DNA of 64,000 bases, taken from the NCBI GenBank assembly GCA_039621445.1, contig CP154954.1:44557847-44621846 (forward strand), in the 5' to 3' direction. Positions 18,498 to 30,289 of this stretch are shown one piece after another. The position numbers and the translations under genes are program-made. The notes beneath the pieces are model-generated. The model ran no database searches. It saw only the letters and a program-made list of their open reading frames with translations, and was not told the origin of the DNA. Origin of the DNA: Euglena gracilis (taxonomy: Eukaryota; Euglenida; Euglenophyceae; Euglenales). Within the stretch, counting starts at the first letter, position 1. Each line of letters starts with the position of its first letter.

Positions 18498-21412
18498 CCT
18501 AGGCGGCCACCTACGGCACAAAAAACGACGGTCCCATCGGTCGAAAAAAGTCCCTCAAAAATGGCGCCGTTATGGGCGGCTGCAATTTGATGTGGCCAAG
18601 ATTTCACAGGAGACTCTCCAGTGGAAAAAAACTGCAATTGTTTACCTTCGTTCCAATAAGTGTTAAAGAAGCAATCTATTTGTGAATCAATTACCGACGG
18701 TCCCGTCGGTTATCTGAGCAAACAAGAGCCCTCGATTGATTTTAAACATAATCCTAGGCGACCTACTGCACAAATGACCGATGGGACCGTCGGTCTTTTT
18801 TTGAAAGCCAGATTTTGATATCAAAAGATTTCTACTCATAAAACGCAATATTGCAATCTTGCATGTTTATTTGGGAACAATTTTCACCACAAATGGTCAA
18901 ATTTCGGGTTATATTTTCAGATGTAGGAAATCACTCTGACCTGTTAACCCTTCTCACTCTCTCAACTCTTCTCAGAATTCCATATTGCGTAAAACCGGTC
19001 AAGGTATATGACACATTGTCTGTTCGTCGCCATAACTGTATGTATCACAGTTGGATGGCGGAGAAACCTGTGAAGAACGTGCGAATGCACCACCATAACT
19101 TCTAGCGATAGTGCTGCTTTTGTTTGTTGAACTTTGCAGCTAAATCAAATACACTGTTGTTCTTGAACAAAAAAGATGCCCAATTCCTCCACAGAATATG
19201 TAGTTTGATGGAAAAGAAGACCGATGGGACCGTCGGTCAAGATGTGCCACTCTCATTGTTAATGAGATGTTTATCAGCACATGTTGAACGAAGCTTTTGT
19301 TACCAGGTCCAAATTCCATCCCCTCATCACAAAAGAATTACATGACAATTCCATTCAGTATTTCGACCATTCCATGGCCAAAATACAGCTGATCATTCGG
19401 TGTGGAAAATATGTGCGTGTCTGTGGAAGAGATACTGCCTCGTTCCAGAACACCAGAATAACAAAATGCGGTGGAGGTTTGTCGATATTGTCATATACCT
19501 TTGTTTCTTGTAAGGTTCAATTAGCCATATGTACACACCATAGCCGAAGGCTAAATGTCGCATGCCACAGCAACATTCTGCATCATTAAATTACAGGAGT
19601 TCTAAAACCAACGTACCGTAATTTGGACCAGAATGGAAATCAGACAGGGACGAGAGACCTTGTTGTCTCTTGCTTTCAAAAACCAGGTACAGCCAATGTC
19701 TCGATGGTACACGGCTATAGTATGTATTTAGCCCCCGATGGGAAGTGCAGAGCCGGCATTGCTCAGAAATACACCGGTTGCCAGCGTTTTCAGACATTGC
19801 CACAGGGTGTTTGTAACACAAGGCCTGAGGTTGATATAACAGACAAGCCCTGACGTAATACCAACCTATTTTTTCTCACACATGGTTTTTCAGACACTTG
19901 CAACAGAGAAAGCAAAGCAACTTTGTTTGGGTGTGGTTTTGACGGAGGCGGTGTTTTGTGCAGTGAATCTGAGCAATTTGCGAAAAATTACTCCCTTTTC
20001 TGGGATGAATTGGTGGGTGATTGCAAGAAATCACATACACATATGGACGTCGTTCTATTTTGCATGCAACATTGCGCGAAATCAGATGTACTTTGGTTAC
20101 CTTGATCAGTGATCACAACCATTTACTACAAACAATCCCTCCCCGGCCTATCTTTTTTGACCCAAGAGGCAAACCGGCAAATGAAGCAGGCTGGCACAAG
20201 CCCCCTCAATAGAATTTTGACGAACCTGGGGCACAAAACACCCCAGAAGAAACAAGCCAATGCCAGCCAGAAACCGCACAAAATACGTCTTTCTGGAAGC
20301 ATTGCCAGTACACAAGTTGTGGATCGAGCAGAAACAAAAAGGCCACAGAGTGCTTTCTCTCCCAAAGCAACTGCAGCTGCAACTGCAGGTGGTATCCATG
20401 ACTCTGAACAATACACACACATTGTCTTTTGCAAAATGCTCTCTGATCTCGCCGATTGAAAGGTAGAACATTTTCAGAACCGTAATGGACGGAAGTGTGC
20501 ATTGTGCACAGCTACCTGGCCTTTCGTGCAATGCACATGCTTGAGCGCTGAACGTTGTTGACTGATGCTGTATTTTTGAAGTCAAAATGATGATGCTGAT
20601 GAAAACATGCATGATCATTTATGTTAGTGGGAGGGGGGATAATTTCTTTGTGAATCTAGCATCTTCCACAGACAATTGGTGGTCTCAATACCAAATCACC
20701 TTCAAATTTAGCATTCTGCAAGGAGTATTTGTGGTGATTTGTTGGTTTGTTTCATGAAGGTGTGGGCTGACCCTCTGGACCGACGGGACCGTCGTTTTTT
20801 GTGTTTTAGGTGGTCATCTAGGATTATCGATGCGATCAGAAATTGCAGCAGGGACGATGGACGGTTTGTTGGATGTCCCTTTCTGTAATTTCTTCATTTT
20901 GTTCTTTCGGAGCAGCTGCTTTGTGGTGGCAATGGCATCCATTTTTCAATGATCCTCCTGGATAGTTAAGCTCAGTTGTGGTCTGGGTGTTTGCCCACAA
21001 TGTAAGCTGCTTAATCCTCTTTTACTGAAAATTGGATGGTCGTGTGCTCGCATGCAATAATCCTGCTTCTCATTCTCATAATCATTACAGGTGTTTTTGT
21101 CTTTTCCTCCGGTCTGGGAATGTGAGCATATCTAAAAGAGGGAGGTGATGGCACAATCTGTTTTTGTCTGTGCACATGCTGTAAACTCCACTTTGACATG
21201 TTTTTTTGTATAATGAATGTTCATTTTGTCACATTTCAATTCATGCCAAACAGGCTCAAATTTGCATTTTTATGAGGAAAAAGGTACCCTGTGAAGGCAA
21301 ACTGACGTTCGTCTACTTTTCTTCACAAAAGCAAGTGCCGTAGGAAGAAATTTAGTGCCGAAAAATGACCGACGGTCCCGTCGGTCATTTGTGCTGTAGG
21401 TGGCCGCCTAGG
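18498..21412. mobile_element. 2.9-kb terminal-inverted-repeat element
   Basis: The left end is CCTAGGCGGCCACCTACGGC and the right end on the complementary strand is CCTAGGCGGCCACCTACAGC. Both run into an ACCGACGG...CCGTCGGT palindrome. AAAAA flanks both ends and may be the target duplication. A second nested pair of the same ends lies at 18752-18800 and 20780-20825. The interior has ordinary base composition, unlike the surrounding C/G runs. Open frames at 19281-19589, 19623-19853 and 20109-20459 could be pieces of a decayed or intron-split transposase. I do not recognise any of them. Confidence 0.7.
19281..20459 (+). other. Three unassigned open frames inside the 2.9-kb element
   Basis: Frames of 102, 76 and 116 codons lie in series on the + strand with balanced composition. 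The last is Lys/Gln-rich with KTPQKKQANASQKPHK and TATAAATAGG-like stretches. They carry no motif that I can name. The position inside a TIR element suggests former element-encoded protein. Confidence 0.3.
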
Positions 21413-21971
21413 AAAAATTATGAGCGCTCGCTTAAAATGGCTGGGAAAAAATTCTGGACAAAAAAGTCTCGTGAACCCACTGTTTAAGTTTAAGGGAAAT
21501 GCAAATGAATTCACACCAAATCTGGATGTTTTCACAATCCAAAATTCAAAAAATTGGTGGAAATCCTTTGTTTCAAATTGCAAATTAAAGCAGAAAAAAA
21601 GACGTGTTTTCACATTTTGAAGGATAAATGCTCTGAACGGATGATTAAAACAAAATACATTCCAGAAATCAGAGCGAAGCTCCGGAGAGAAGCAACTTTT
21701 GGGTGGTAACTGCAGGAAATTTGATTTCCTTAAATTTGCTGGGAAAAATCCTGGATGAACCCTTAAAATGGTGGAAGAAATCCTGGACAAAATTTCGTCC
21801 AAAATTTTTTGCACAACAATTCTTCCCGTTCAAGTCCCCCCCCCCCCGACACTTGCCAGTTCCCAGTCGCTTTCTCGTGGCCCAACTACGTGAGGTCAAG
21901 AGTCAGATAATTCCTTTCTTCGGTCAATCCGCAGTTGGCTTCCCGTGCGATGGTGTTCCTGGTCCTATCAC
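21413..21971. other. No recognisable gene
   Basis: AT-rich flank of the large TIR element. Open frames of 66-93 codons on both strands show no domain. Confidence 0.5.
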
Positions 21972-22222
21972 CAGGCTTCTATAAACTCAGAAGACTCCCC
22001 TCCCAGAGGTGGGTGGGTGGGTTCGGGCGGGACCCCGTGGGGGGGGTCTTGGGTGGCAGTCCCGGTATGGGTTTCGGCGCACAGTGCTGAATAATTTCTG
22101 AGAAATATCTTTGGACGGTCCGATTTTCCGCGCGGTCCGTGTCAACCCACTCCCCGGTGGGGGCGTCCCACGCCGGGCTGGGTGGGTGGGAGGGGACATC
22201 TGGGGGCCTTTAAAAAGACCTG
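21972..22222 (+). mobile_element. Family I repeat (CAGGCTTCT ... AAAAAG.CCTG)
   Basis: Starts CAGGCTTCTATAAACTCAGA and ends CTTTAAAAAGACCTG. It contains a GGTTTCGGCGCACAGTGCTG block followed by a GGACGGTCCGATTTTC phrase. Related blocks occur at 30433-30770, 45353-45557 and 51398-51480. A clear target duplication was not found. Confidence 0.5.
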
Positions 22223-22700
22223 TCCGAGACCCCACCACCCCACCTGACCTCGGGGAGAATGGTGGGCTGGTTTTGGAGAGTGGGTGGGTTTGGGCCGCTC
22301 GACCCCTCTCCTGGGGGAAAGGGGTGTTGCATGGGTCGGCCCCACCAGCCAGGTTGCCCAGAAAATTTTTTTTATTTTTAATTTAGGGGTTTTCTGGTTT
22401 TGGGCTGGTTGCATTGCCTCCGGTGGGAAGGGGGGTTGTGGTGGGCAGGTTGCAAACAAATGGGTGGTTTGGTGTGGGAAAAAAAATGCCCCTCCCCCCA
22501 TCCTCTGGGGTCACTAAGTGGCTCAATGTTTCCAGTGCATAGTGTGTGTGCTTACGTGAATGCGCACGCGCGCGCGCGTGTGTGTGTGCGTGCGTGTGTT
22601 TGGCGACTTCCAAAGTGTTCTCCATCAGTTTCTTTGTCATCTTTATCAATCACGACCAACTCCGTTTGGCCCCTCCCGGCCCAGTGACCACAATTCTCCC
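22223..22700. other. GT-rich filler with a CGCGTGTG microsatellite
   Basis: G-rich DNA with GGTGGG phrases, a GCGCGCGCGTGTGTG stretch (22565-22600) and no coherent frame. Confidence 0.5.
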
Positions 22701-22714
22701 CGTTTTTCCAGGCC

Positions 22715-22905
22715 AGAGCTCAGGTCTGCCGGATGTGGAGGGGATGCGGTCGGCCACCGGTGCCTCCACCCCGCCATGCCGTTCTCAGGCTTTCCCCAAC
22801 GGCGACTGGGGGTTCAGACCGCCGCCGCCAGCCCCGACGGCGATGGCGCGGAAGACAGTTCCCCGGAGAGCGACAGCTGCCAGGCAGCAACTCCAGCCCG
22901 AATTT
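22715..22905 (+). CDS. Candidate exon, Asp/Ser-rich
   Basis: A CAGGCC acceptor-like phrase precedes a GC3-rich frame with QTAAASPDGDGAEDSSPESD and SCQAATPA. The composition resembles the Ser/Asp linker at 17.97-18.08 kb, so it may belong to the same gene (CP1) or to a gene ending at the membrane-anchor exon at 26.3 kb. No domain recognised. A second frame is also open, so confidence is low. Confidence 0.35.
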
Positions 22906-22980
22906 TTTTTCCACGGAGGTGGAAGCTTCCACAGACACAGCAAATGACGTTGAAACCGCCAAAAAAAAAGCAACCCTCTC

Positions 22981-23190
22981 TTTAAACAACCCCCAAATAT
23001 AAGCAAACCCGTTGTAGGGGGAAATGCATTTAGATTTGCATTTTTTTTTGCACTGTTGGGCATTTTTTTGCACTGTTGGGCATTTTCTTTAAACAACCCC
23101 CAAATATAAGCAAACCCGTTGTAGGGGGAAATGCATTTAGATTTGCATTTTTTTTTGCACTGTTGGGCATTTTTTTTTCAAATTTTCCAA
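22981..23190. repeat. Tandem duplication, 107-bp unit
   Basis: A block starting TTTAAACAACCCCCAAATAT and containing GTTGTAGGGGGAAATGCATT is repeated directly with a 107-bp period, followed by GCACTGTTGGGCATTTTTTT copies. The two units are nearly identical. Confidence 0.85.
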
Positions 23191-25140
23191 AAAGGGGCAT
23201 TCTTGCGCATTTTTTTTTTTGCATTGTTTGTGTGTTTTTCCCCCATTTTTTTCCGGCGCATTTTTTGCTGTTCAGCGCATTTTTTTCCAGATTGACCAAT
23301 TTTTTCGTATTTTTTTGACCGTCTGTGCAATTTTTTTTTGTATTTTTTTGAAATTTTCGAATTTTTTTTTGAAATTGACATTTTCCACATAATTCCATTT
23401 AATCGTTGTAAATTTGGTGCCATTTTTGCATGTTTTTGGGAAATTTTGCATTTTCGTGATTTTTGTGATTTTTTCCCTCAAATTTTACACATTTTTTCAA
23501 AAAAAAATGTGCAATTTTCGTGCATTTTTTGCGCACTTTTTTTTAGCGGCTGGGCCAGCGCATCCCCCCCTGCCTTTGGCTGATTTTTAAGCTGACACCC
23601 AAACATAAAAACCCTCAAATACAATCAACTCCTGGCTGGATGAAAATTGCATGACACAGATGGGTCCTGTGCCAAAAAGCTCAGCTGCCTCCAGTTCCCT
23701 GTTTGCTGTCCCGGGTCTCGGGATGCATCCATGTATGTGGGAGAAGGCTCAAGATCCTCCAACGACGTTTGAGGAGGCTCTAGAGCTCCTACCCGGTCGA
23801 CCTCCCCCACAAGGCCTTCCCATACAGCCCTGCCCCCACGTTTTTTTCTTCCGTGTCTTCGGCGCCAGGCGCCAGGTGACCATTTTCTGCAGTTCCGGGA
23901 TGACCCCCACCCCTCGGGGGATGGGGGGGTCTGGAGCCAAAAACCAGTTAGGAATTTTTTTTGGTGGGTTTGGCCAAAAACCATTCATCCTGAGCAATTT
24001 TGGCCCTACTGGCCAAGGTGGCCCCCGGGGGGGGGGGGCAGGAATTGACCGACAAACTCGAACCGAAGTAGAAAGGATGACTAGATTTGAAGTGACTGAT
24101 TGGTTTTTTGAAAGAGGAAAGTTGGGGGTAAGCAATGGTATCCAGGACCAGTCATTGGCCAGCCCTTCGGCCTAAGGGTGGTAGTCTTTAAGAGTCTGTG
24201 CCCAGTATGCACAGAGGAACAGCTTGGCGTGGCTCTCAGGAACAAACGAGGGAAAATGAACATCTGATTGAATAATACCTAAAAGGGGCTTGTATGTATT
24301 TTTTATGTTATGTTTATTTTTGCTGATGTTATTTTTGGATTGCCCAATTTTTTTTTTCAAGGATGAAAAGCACTTGTTGCTGTTTATTCCGAGGTTTCAG
24401 TCTTTGAAAACAAAGCTTTCCTCAGGATGAACCACTTATGTCCAAAATTTCAGCACGGAAGGCAGGTTCTCATTGGCACGCATCATTCTTAAAAGTTTCA
24501 TGGTGGAGAGCTCGGTGCAACACCCCACGTTGGTGACTTTGGGGGACACCTGTACCCAGGGAGTACCCTAACTTTCAAAATCCGAGTTGTCATCCACAAT
24601 TTTTGGGGGTTTCAGCTAGTTTTGGGGGCTTTCGGTTCCAGGGTTTTAATCTCGCGAAAAATTTTGTTTGCTCACTTGCAAAAGTGGACCAGGTGCTGCC
24701 TCAGAATTTCTCATTTACCTGTGTGGCATTCACATCCGCACCTGAAACCCACAGGGCCCCTCAGGGCCCTGGAAATCTGCCTGAGCTGCTGAGTCGGCCA
24801 CCGACGGTTCCGCCAATTCTTTCCAGGGACGTGTTCCAACCAAGTGAAGTCAAGCAGTGTGGATTTCCCCAGGGACTGGCCATTTCACAGTTGCTTGCAT
24901 GCTCACCTTCGCCGCCGCCATCATCATCAGCGTTGCATTCATTACCATCCAAAGAAGCTTCATGGCGCTTGCATTCCCAGTTTCTTTGCTCAAAATAAAT
25001 CGCACAGAAAGTCACATCTGGAACCTGTCCTCGTGGTTTTCCCATCGAGGGGGAAGGGGTGCTGCCCCACGCCTCCTCATAACGCCTGGCCCACATGCGC
25101 TGACTTCTTCAGAGCCCCCCCCCCCCCCCGAGGCGCCACC
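23191..25140. other. No confident gene; T-rich tract then mixed DNA
   Basis: 23190-23570 is a T-rich tract with regular GCATTTTTT and AATTTT phrases. 23640-24170 and 24600-25080 contain open frames up to 174 codons, including a Pro/Ser-rich one ending near 24998. No frame is consistently coding. Confidence 0.45.
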
Positions 25141-25144
25141 CCCG

Positions 25145-25300
25145 AGGGGACACGCCTAAGGTGGACAAATTTCCCCACCGTCTCTGTCTTTGACGGGTCC
25201 GGAAGTGGTGGCTCCGACAGCACTGATGCCCCCACCGCCGCCCCTGCCGCAGAGCGTCGCTCAAGCCGAATGGGACCCACTCTGGAGGGCGTCCGCCCTG
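25145..25300 (+). CDS. Candidate exon, Gly/Ser/Ala-rich
   Basis: A coherent GC-rich frame reads SVFDGSGSGGSDSTDAPTAA and then PAAERRSSRMGPTLEGV. Low-complexity Gly/Ser/Ala composition suits an extracellular linker. It lies between the Ser/Asp-rich segment at 22.8 kb and the membrane-anchor exon at 26.3 kb, suggesting one gene. That link is inference. Confidence 0.35.
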
Positions 25301-26250
25301 CATTCAATCTCAGCTTCTGTCAACTTTTAATTGGCTGCCTTGAACTGAGTGATGGCGTAAAGTGGAGCCCCCCCAGTGCCCCCCCACAGTGCCCCCTGCC
25401 TCCCCCCACAGGGTCCCAGCAGTCCAAAAACCGCCATTTAATTTGGGTTGACTGACCGAGGGGAGTCCTCCAACTGGGCTGTCACTGACCAGCAGTGGCT
25501 GGATTTAAAGCTATTGAGGCCCCTGCCCTGGAAAATGGAAATGGGGTGAGGTCCACTTTCTCAACCGCAAATTCATGCAGCGTATGTGTTTGCTTTTTAC
25601 TAAGTGTGGGTCACTGTGGGGGTATGTGCGGGGGGTGGAAGGAGAGGTTTCTAGTGGTTTGATTTCATTTTCTTATATGCAAGTTGATGTCCTCGTTTAG
25701 GGTAAGGGATTAGGGTAAGGTGATGTCACAAAGATAAGGCCACAAAGGGTCCTAAACTTTGCCGAATTTTGGCATAATTTGGGCCTAGTTTCAGCTCAAA
25801 CGTGGACCTACTGGCCTAACCCCAAACCCGAAACCTATCCCTTTCAAATAGTCACCAACTAACCTTATACCACGAGCAGATGCAGTGCTCCATTTTCGTC
25901 TGGGTTTTTTGTTGAGGGAGAGTGGAAACATGGGTAAACCTGGCTTCAGGCACTTGCTGCACGCAGGGGCTTGTCTGACTTTTTTTTTGTTTTGAGAATT
26001 GGCAAATTTTTGTTGAAACACACATATTTATTGAATTGGAGAAATTCTGAACATCCCCCCCCCCCCGGTGTGCTGCCACAAATCTGGGGAAATTAGTGGT
26101 CGGATTTTTGGAATACTGGAGTTAGAAAACGTCGATGCTTCCCCATCTGCCACCGACCCCCTTTCAAACTGTCTGTCCTCTCCGGACTGGCCAACCCGCC
26201 CTCACGGGGATCGGGCGCTCCCCCTCCGCACCCGCCGATTCCGTCCGTAT
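25301..26250. other. No recognisable gene
   Basis: Mixed-composition DNA with a TTTAGGGTAAGGGATTAGGG tract near 25698-25720. No coherent frame. Confidence 0.5.
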
Positions 26251-26255
26251 CCCAG

Positions 26256-26540
26256 GTCGGGGGTTGCCCGGCGCCGCCCTGCCCCGCCGACCTCCCCCTC
26301 CGCCCCGGCGCCGTCCTCGCCGCGACGGTACCCCGCCCCGTGCCCCCCGCCGCGGCCGACGCCTTCGACGCGGCCGCCGGCACCGCCCAGACCACCCTGG
26401 CCGCGGCGCAGGGACCACCAGTGGGGGCGGGGGCGGTGGGGGCGGGGGCGGCGGCGGCGCTCGTCCTGCTGGCGATGGGCTTCGTCGGGGTGGGGCGGCG
26501 GCCGACCCGCCCGGCATCAGGGTCGTGGCTGCGAGAGGAG
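26256..26540 (+). CDS. Candidate exon with a transmembrane anchor
   Basis: A TATCCCAG acceptor (26248-26255) opens a GC3-rich frame VGGCPAPPCPADLPLRPGAV and an Ala/Pro-rich stretch with DAFDAAAGTAQTTLAAAQG. A hydrophobic segment GAVGAGAAAALVLLAMGFVG follows, then Arg-Arg. This is the layout of a type I membrane protein C-terminus with a short basic and acidic cytoplasmic tail. The frame stays open past 27 kb, so the real end or donor is unknown. It could terminate the gene that began as CP1 or belong to an unseen gene. Confidence 0.5.
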
Positions 26541-26751
26541 GAGGAGGGGAATGGCGCTGGCGTCCGGGTGTCCCCGGCGCATGGCGGGGGGGAATTGCTG
26601 GCGTGGCAGAAAACTGTGAATGTTGGTGTGCGGATGCTCTTGGCTCTGAGGCTCTTCCAGCCAGTCATGTCCTCTGACAGGTCAACCACCTCTGGGACCC
26701 CTATGTTTTCAGGAGGGGGGTTCAACAAAAAGCGACAGTGCATGCAGGAGC

Positions 26752-28590
26752 TCAGGCGGCACATCTCGCACTTAAGGGTTTTTTGGTCGACGTGCGCATT
26801 TTCGCAAATCGACCATTTTTTTTTGATTTTGGCACCGGCGTTGCAAGGGGTGAGAGCGCGAGGCGACAGGTGGACGACAAATCCGGCAGAATTTTCATTT
26901 TTGGCCCCGGCGGTCCCGCGAATTGCGTGTTTTTGGCTGCTTTTTGGTGGTCGGCATGGCACGAAAACCCCCGGACCTACCCCCCCCCAAAGTTGGAAAA
27001 GCAGCGACCAAAACACCAAAACCCCGGTACCGCCTCCCCCCTTTTTGTGCGATGCGGCTCTCCTCGCCGGCTGTTGGCAGCCGCGGCTGGCTCAGGGGGT
27101 TTTGGCGCACTTTTTTTTTTGTTTTTGCCGACCTTGGATTTGTGTTTTTGTACGTTTGCCGGAGCGCAGGGAAGGAGCATGGGGGTTTAGGGTGGGTCCA
27201 GTCACGCCGCCGGCCAAGAGCGCAGAAAGGAAGGCGTGCCTGGAGATTTTGTGAAGTCCCGTGCAGGGCGAAGGGAAAGTGGTTTGAAAGGGATGGAAGG
27301 GTCGCAAGTACCCACCGAACTTGCAGTGGGGATGTGTCCGGCCAAATTGCATCGCGATGAAACGGGAGAGGGGATCACACAAATGACACTGGAATGACGT
27401 GTTGCAGCCATGTTTTGAACAAATAAAGCGTGTTGATGTGCGCAATTTCGCACATCGACCATTGTACAGTTCCCCCGAAGAACGGCCATAAATACCCGAG
27501 AATTCACACTGCTGAAAGTGATATGACAAATACCGTGAGTATGGGAAAGAAGATGAGGTCGGTTTGCGCAAATGTGCACATCAACTGTTAAGGATGAAGA
27601 GCACTCCATGATACGGAGGTCAAACAAAGGTACCTTTACAAGCCACTGTTCTTTGGCACACATTGCAAACGGTACCCATTCAAAATCCTTGGACAAACTT
27701 TACTTTTAGAGCCAAGAAAATTCAGGTCTTGTGTTTCATGTGGTAGGAAATAATATGTGGAGTATATTTCACAAATTTTCACGTGGTCAGTTTGCGCAAA
27801 TGCGCACATCAACCATTCTCATATTTTCGCACACCGACGACATGTGTATTTTGTGTATATGGTTGGTGTGCATTTGCGCAAATCGACATTTTTCGCAAAA
27901 TTCTTGTGCGCCAACTGCGCCTTGTGAAACAGAAATATATGAGGTTCACACCTCACAATACAGGTTAGGAAACACAAAGGTCTCAAGCCATCATCCTAAC
28001 GAGCTGTGTGAAACATCTGGAACGGCAGATTGGTGTTGTTGTGTGTGAAACAGGTGGGTTGTACACCCTGGCTGTTGTGACGATGGGTTTTGGTGTGTCT
28101 CTGCTGCCTGTAATGACTGGGTGTTGCAAACCTGTTTGAAGGGGGCCGACTATCCATCATTTGGACAACGTGATGTGATGGTAAATTTGGCGACCATTGT
28201 GACATAAAAAACTTCAGAACTCTGCTGCTACCAGACGGATTGAAATGTGCGTCAAGCGATGGACCACTCATATGACACATAATTATGAAATGAGGGTCAA
28301 TGTGCGCAAATGCGCACACCAACCACATGTGAATTTTGTGTAAGTGGTTGGTGTGCAATTTGCGCACATCGACCACTTGTGTATTTGTTGATGGTCGATG
28401 TGCACTAATGCGCACATCAACCACACGCAAATAAATAAGTGATCGATGTGCGCAAATCTCATTCTGCGATGGGAGGGGCCAGAGACCTGCGGCTGGCGCA
28501 GCCTTTCTGCCAACCCCATCCCCTTCAACCCTGTCACGCTCCTCTTAGGCGGCACATCTCGCTCTTAAGGGTTTTTTCTTTGTCGATGTG
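26752..28590. repeat. Field of palindromic GTGCGCAAATGCGCAC units
   Basis: At least eight units of the form GGT(T/C)GATGTGCGCAAATGCG...CAACC lie near 26795, 27438, 27555, 27783, 27863, 28298, 28345, 28390 and 28440. A direct repeat GGCGGCACATCTCGC(A/T)CTTAAGGG borders the field at about 26756-26780 and 28551-28573. Spacers are unrelated. No long coding frame. Confidence 0.75.
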
Positions 28591-28736
28591 CGTGTGGGTG
28601 GCGGACTCCATCGGTGCCCTGAGGTTGTGTGCCCTGAGGTTGTGTGCCCACCGGACCGCCGAAGGCACCCGCAGGGGACTGCGGCGCCCGCTGTGAGCCC
28701 ACCGGCCCCCCCGACCAGGGCCGGCCTCCCCAGCCG

Positions 28737-29129
28737 TACATCCCCCCCCCCCCTTGTCCTTGACACGCCTTGTCCATGACACACCCCCCGTGTCAACCGC
28801 ACTTTTCCCGTACCTAAAAAGAGTAATTATTTTTGACCCACTTCACGTCTCTGGAGCTAATTGGTTGCCATTTTCTGCACAGAACCATGGCTTTGAACTC
28901 ATCTTCTTTTGAGTTTGGTGATTTAGTGAGATATGAGCGCTCTAATGGAGTTATTGTTGATGCTATGGTGATTGGGCCCTCTAACCGAGGTCCAGATTAC
29001 CTGGCCATCATTTTGCTGCATGTTTTGTGGTACGGTTCCCATGACACGGCATGTCCATGACACACCCCCTGTGTCAACCGCATTTTCCCCGTACTTTGGC
29101 GTGTCAAGGACAAGGGGGGGGGGAATGTA
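28737..29129 (+). mobile_element. TA-flanked TIR element carrying a coding-like cargo
   Basis: TA (28737-28738) precedes CATC plus a C run plus TTGTCCTTGACACGCC. The right end is GGCGTGTCAAGGACAAGG plus a G run plus AATG followed by TA (29128-29129). A GTCCATGACACACCCCC block also occurs as direct repeats just inside both ends. Between them sits a protein-like frame. TA flanks and long TIRs fit a Tc1/mariner-like non-autonomous element. A diverged relative is at 11939-12157. Confidence 0.82.
28887..29018 (+). CDS. Cargo coding-like segment, EFGDLVRYERSNGVIVDA
   Basis: An ATG at 28887 opens MALNSSSFEFGDLVRYERS, then NGVIVDAMVIGPSNRGPDYL. The Phe-x-x-Gly-Asp-Leu-Val-x-Tyr start resembles the first strand of small beta-barrel (Tudor/KOW-like) folds, but I cannot name the family. 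The 11.9-kb relative keeps part of the same segment with a frame break. It is probably the captured first exon of a host gene rather than a functional gene here. Confidence 0.4.
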
Positions 29130-29389
29130 CCCTTTGGCAACGCTCCAAACCAGGATGCACTTCACAGTTGGCAGAATGCGGCGCAAGGCGGAGGAAGCAG
29201 GAGCCTGGCCATTCCACATTGGGGGGGGGGGGTGGCCACTGACCACTGAGCTCTTGCCCCCCAACAATTTACTGCATCCAGCACAGCAGAACTCACCACA
29301 GCCCACCTCCAGTCAGGACGGGGGGAGGTGTGCAGGCCCAGGCCGCCCTGCCCGCAGCCAGTGAGCCGCGCACACACGCACACACGCGC

Positions 29390-29515
29390 GCGCGCACGAC
29401 CCCGGTGGGCCGCACCGCCCGCCGCACCACGCTGCGCCTTCCTGCCTGGCGGTCGCTGGTGGCGGTGCCCTCGAAGGCACAGGGTCATGTCCTTGCTTGG
29501 GGATGCCCCCCCCCC
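29390..29515 (+). CDS. Candidate exon, Arg/Thr-rich
   Basis: A GC-rich frame TTPVGRTARRTTLRLPAWRS continues LVAVPSKAQGH. It follows a CACACACGCGCGCGC microsatellite. All three frames are open, so this is tentative. No family recognised. Confidence 0.25.
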
Positions 29516-29554
29516 CCAGGGTGACTGACTAGTTTTTGGCTCCGGATCACGAAC

Positions 29555-30280
29555 GTGGCACACCAGAAGCATTTCCAAAACCATCACCAGAGTTTTCTGA
29601 ATTTGGGCCGTTTTTGCTCGAGGGCCAGGGTGATCGGTTGGCGCTCCGAAAGTGATGGATTCGTTTGTGACCTCCTTGCCCTCCGCCGCTGGGGTAACTG
29701 GATGGCGAGCAGTCGGCCGGCTGACTCAACGCTCCGTTCCCTCAACTGCGGAAGGATTCTGACATCAAGGAAGGACCTTCGTTGGAGATTTCAGGACAGG
29801 GATAGGCCGAGTTGTGATCCTCACCCTTGCCTTGCATCTTGACCGGATTTCCCCGTCCCTCACCCCAGGCAGGCCCCGAAGCAATCAGGGGAGGGGGCTG
29901 CATGGCCGTCGCCTCCGCCTGTCCCCCCGCCGCGGTCCCATCCACATCCCCATCCGCCGTCCCGCGGGTATTTGCATTCGGCCCGCGGCGACCCCCTGCC
30001 GACCTATGCCCCGCCCCGCCCCGCCCACCCCTGCGGTGGTCCGGGGCCGGGGCAGGCCCGCATCGCCCAACACTTCCTCCCCCCCCCCACCGCCTGCCCA
30101 CTCGGATCCTCCTGGTTGCCGCAAGCAACTGCTCCCCTGGAGCCTGCCTTTGGGGGCCGGGCGGAAGCATGAGCGCTGTGCCGAAGGCCCTTGTGCACCG
30201 CTGAGGGGAATTCGGAACGGGGACTCGGCCGGGGTTGGGGGGCACCTTCCTGGCCAGAGGTCCTGTGACTGGGATTTCAC
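29555..30280. other. GC-rich segment open on both strands
   Basis: Frames longer than 200 codons are open on both strands (29814-30488 plus, 29742-30431 minus). Pro/Arg/Ala-rich translations arise from GC bias. I cannot choose a strand or name a product. Confidence 0.3.
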
Positions 30281-30289
30281 TTTCAGAAG

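Noticed and set aside
26093-27019. 308-codon minus-strand ORF
   Set aside because: It is a shadow of the GC-rich + strand exon with a clear membrane segment and acceptor site; the minus reading is Pro/Arg-rich and shows no domain.
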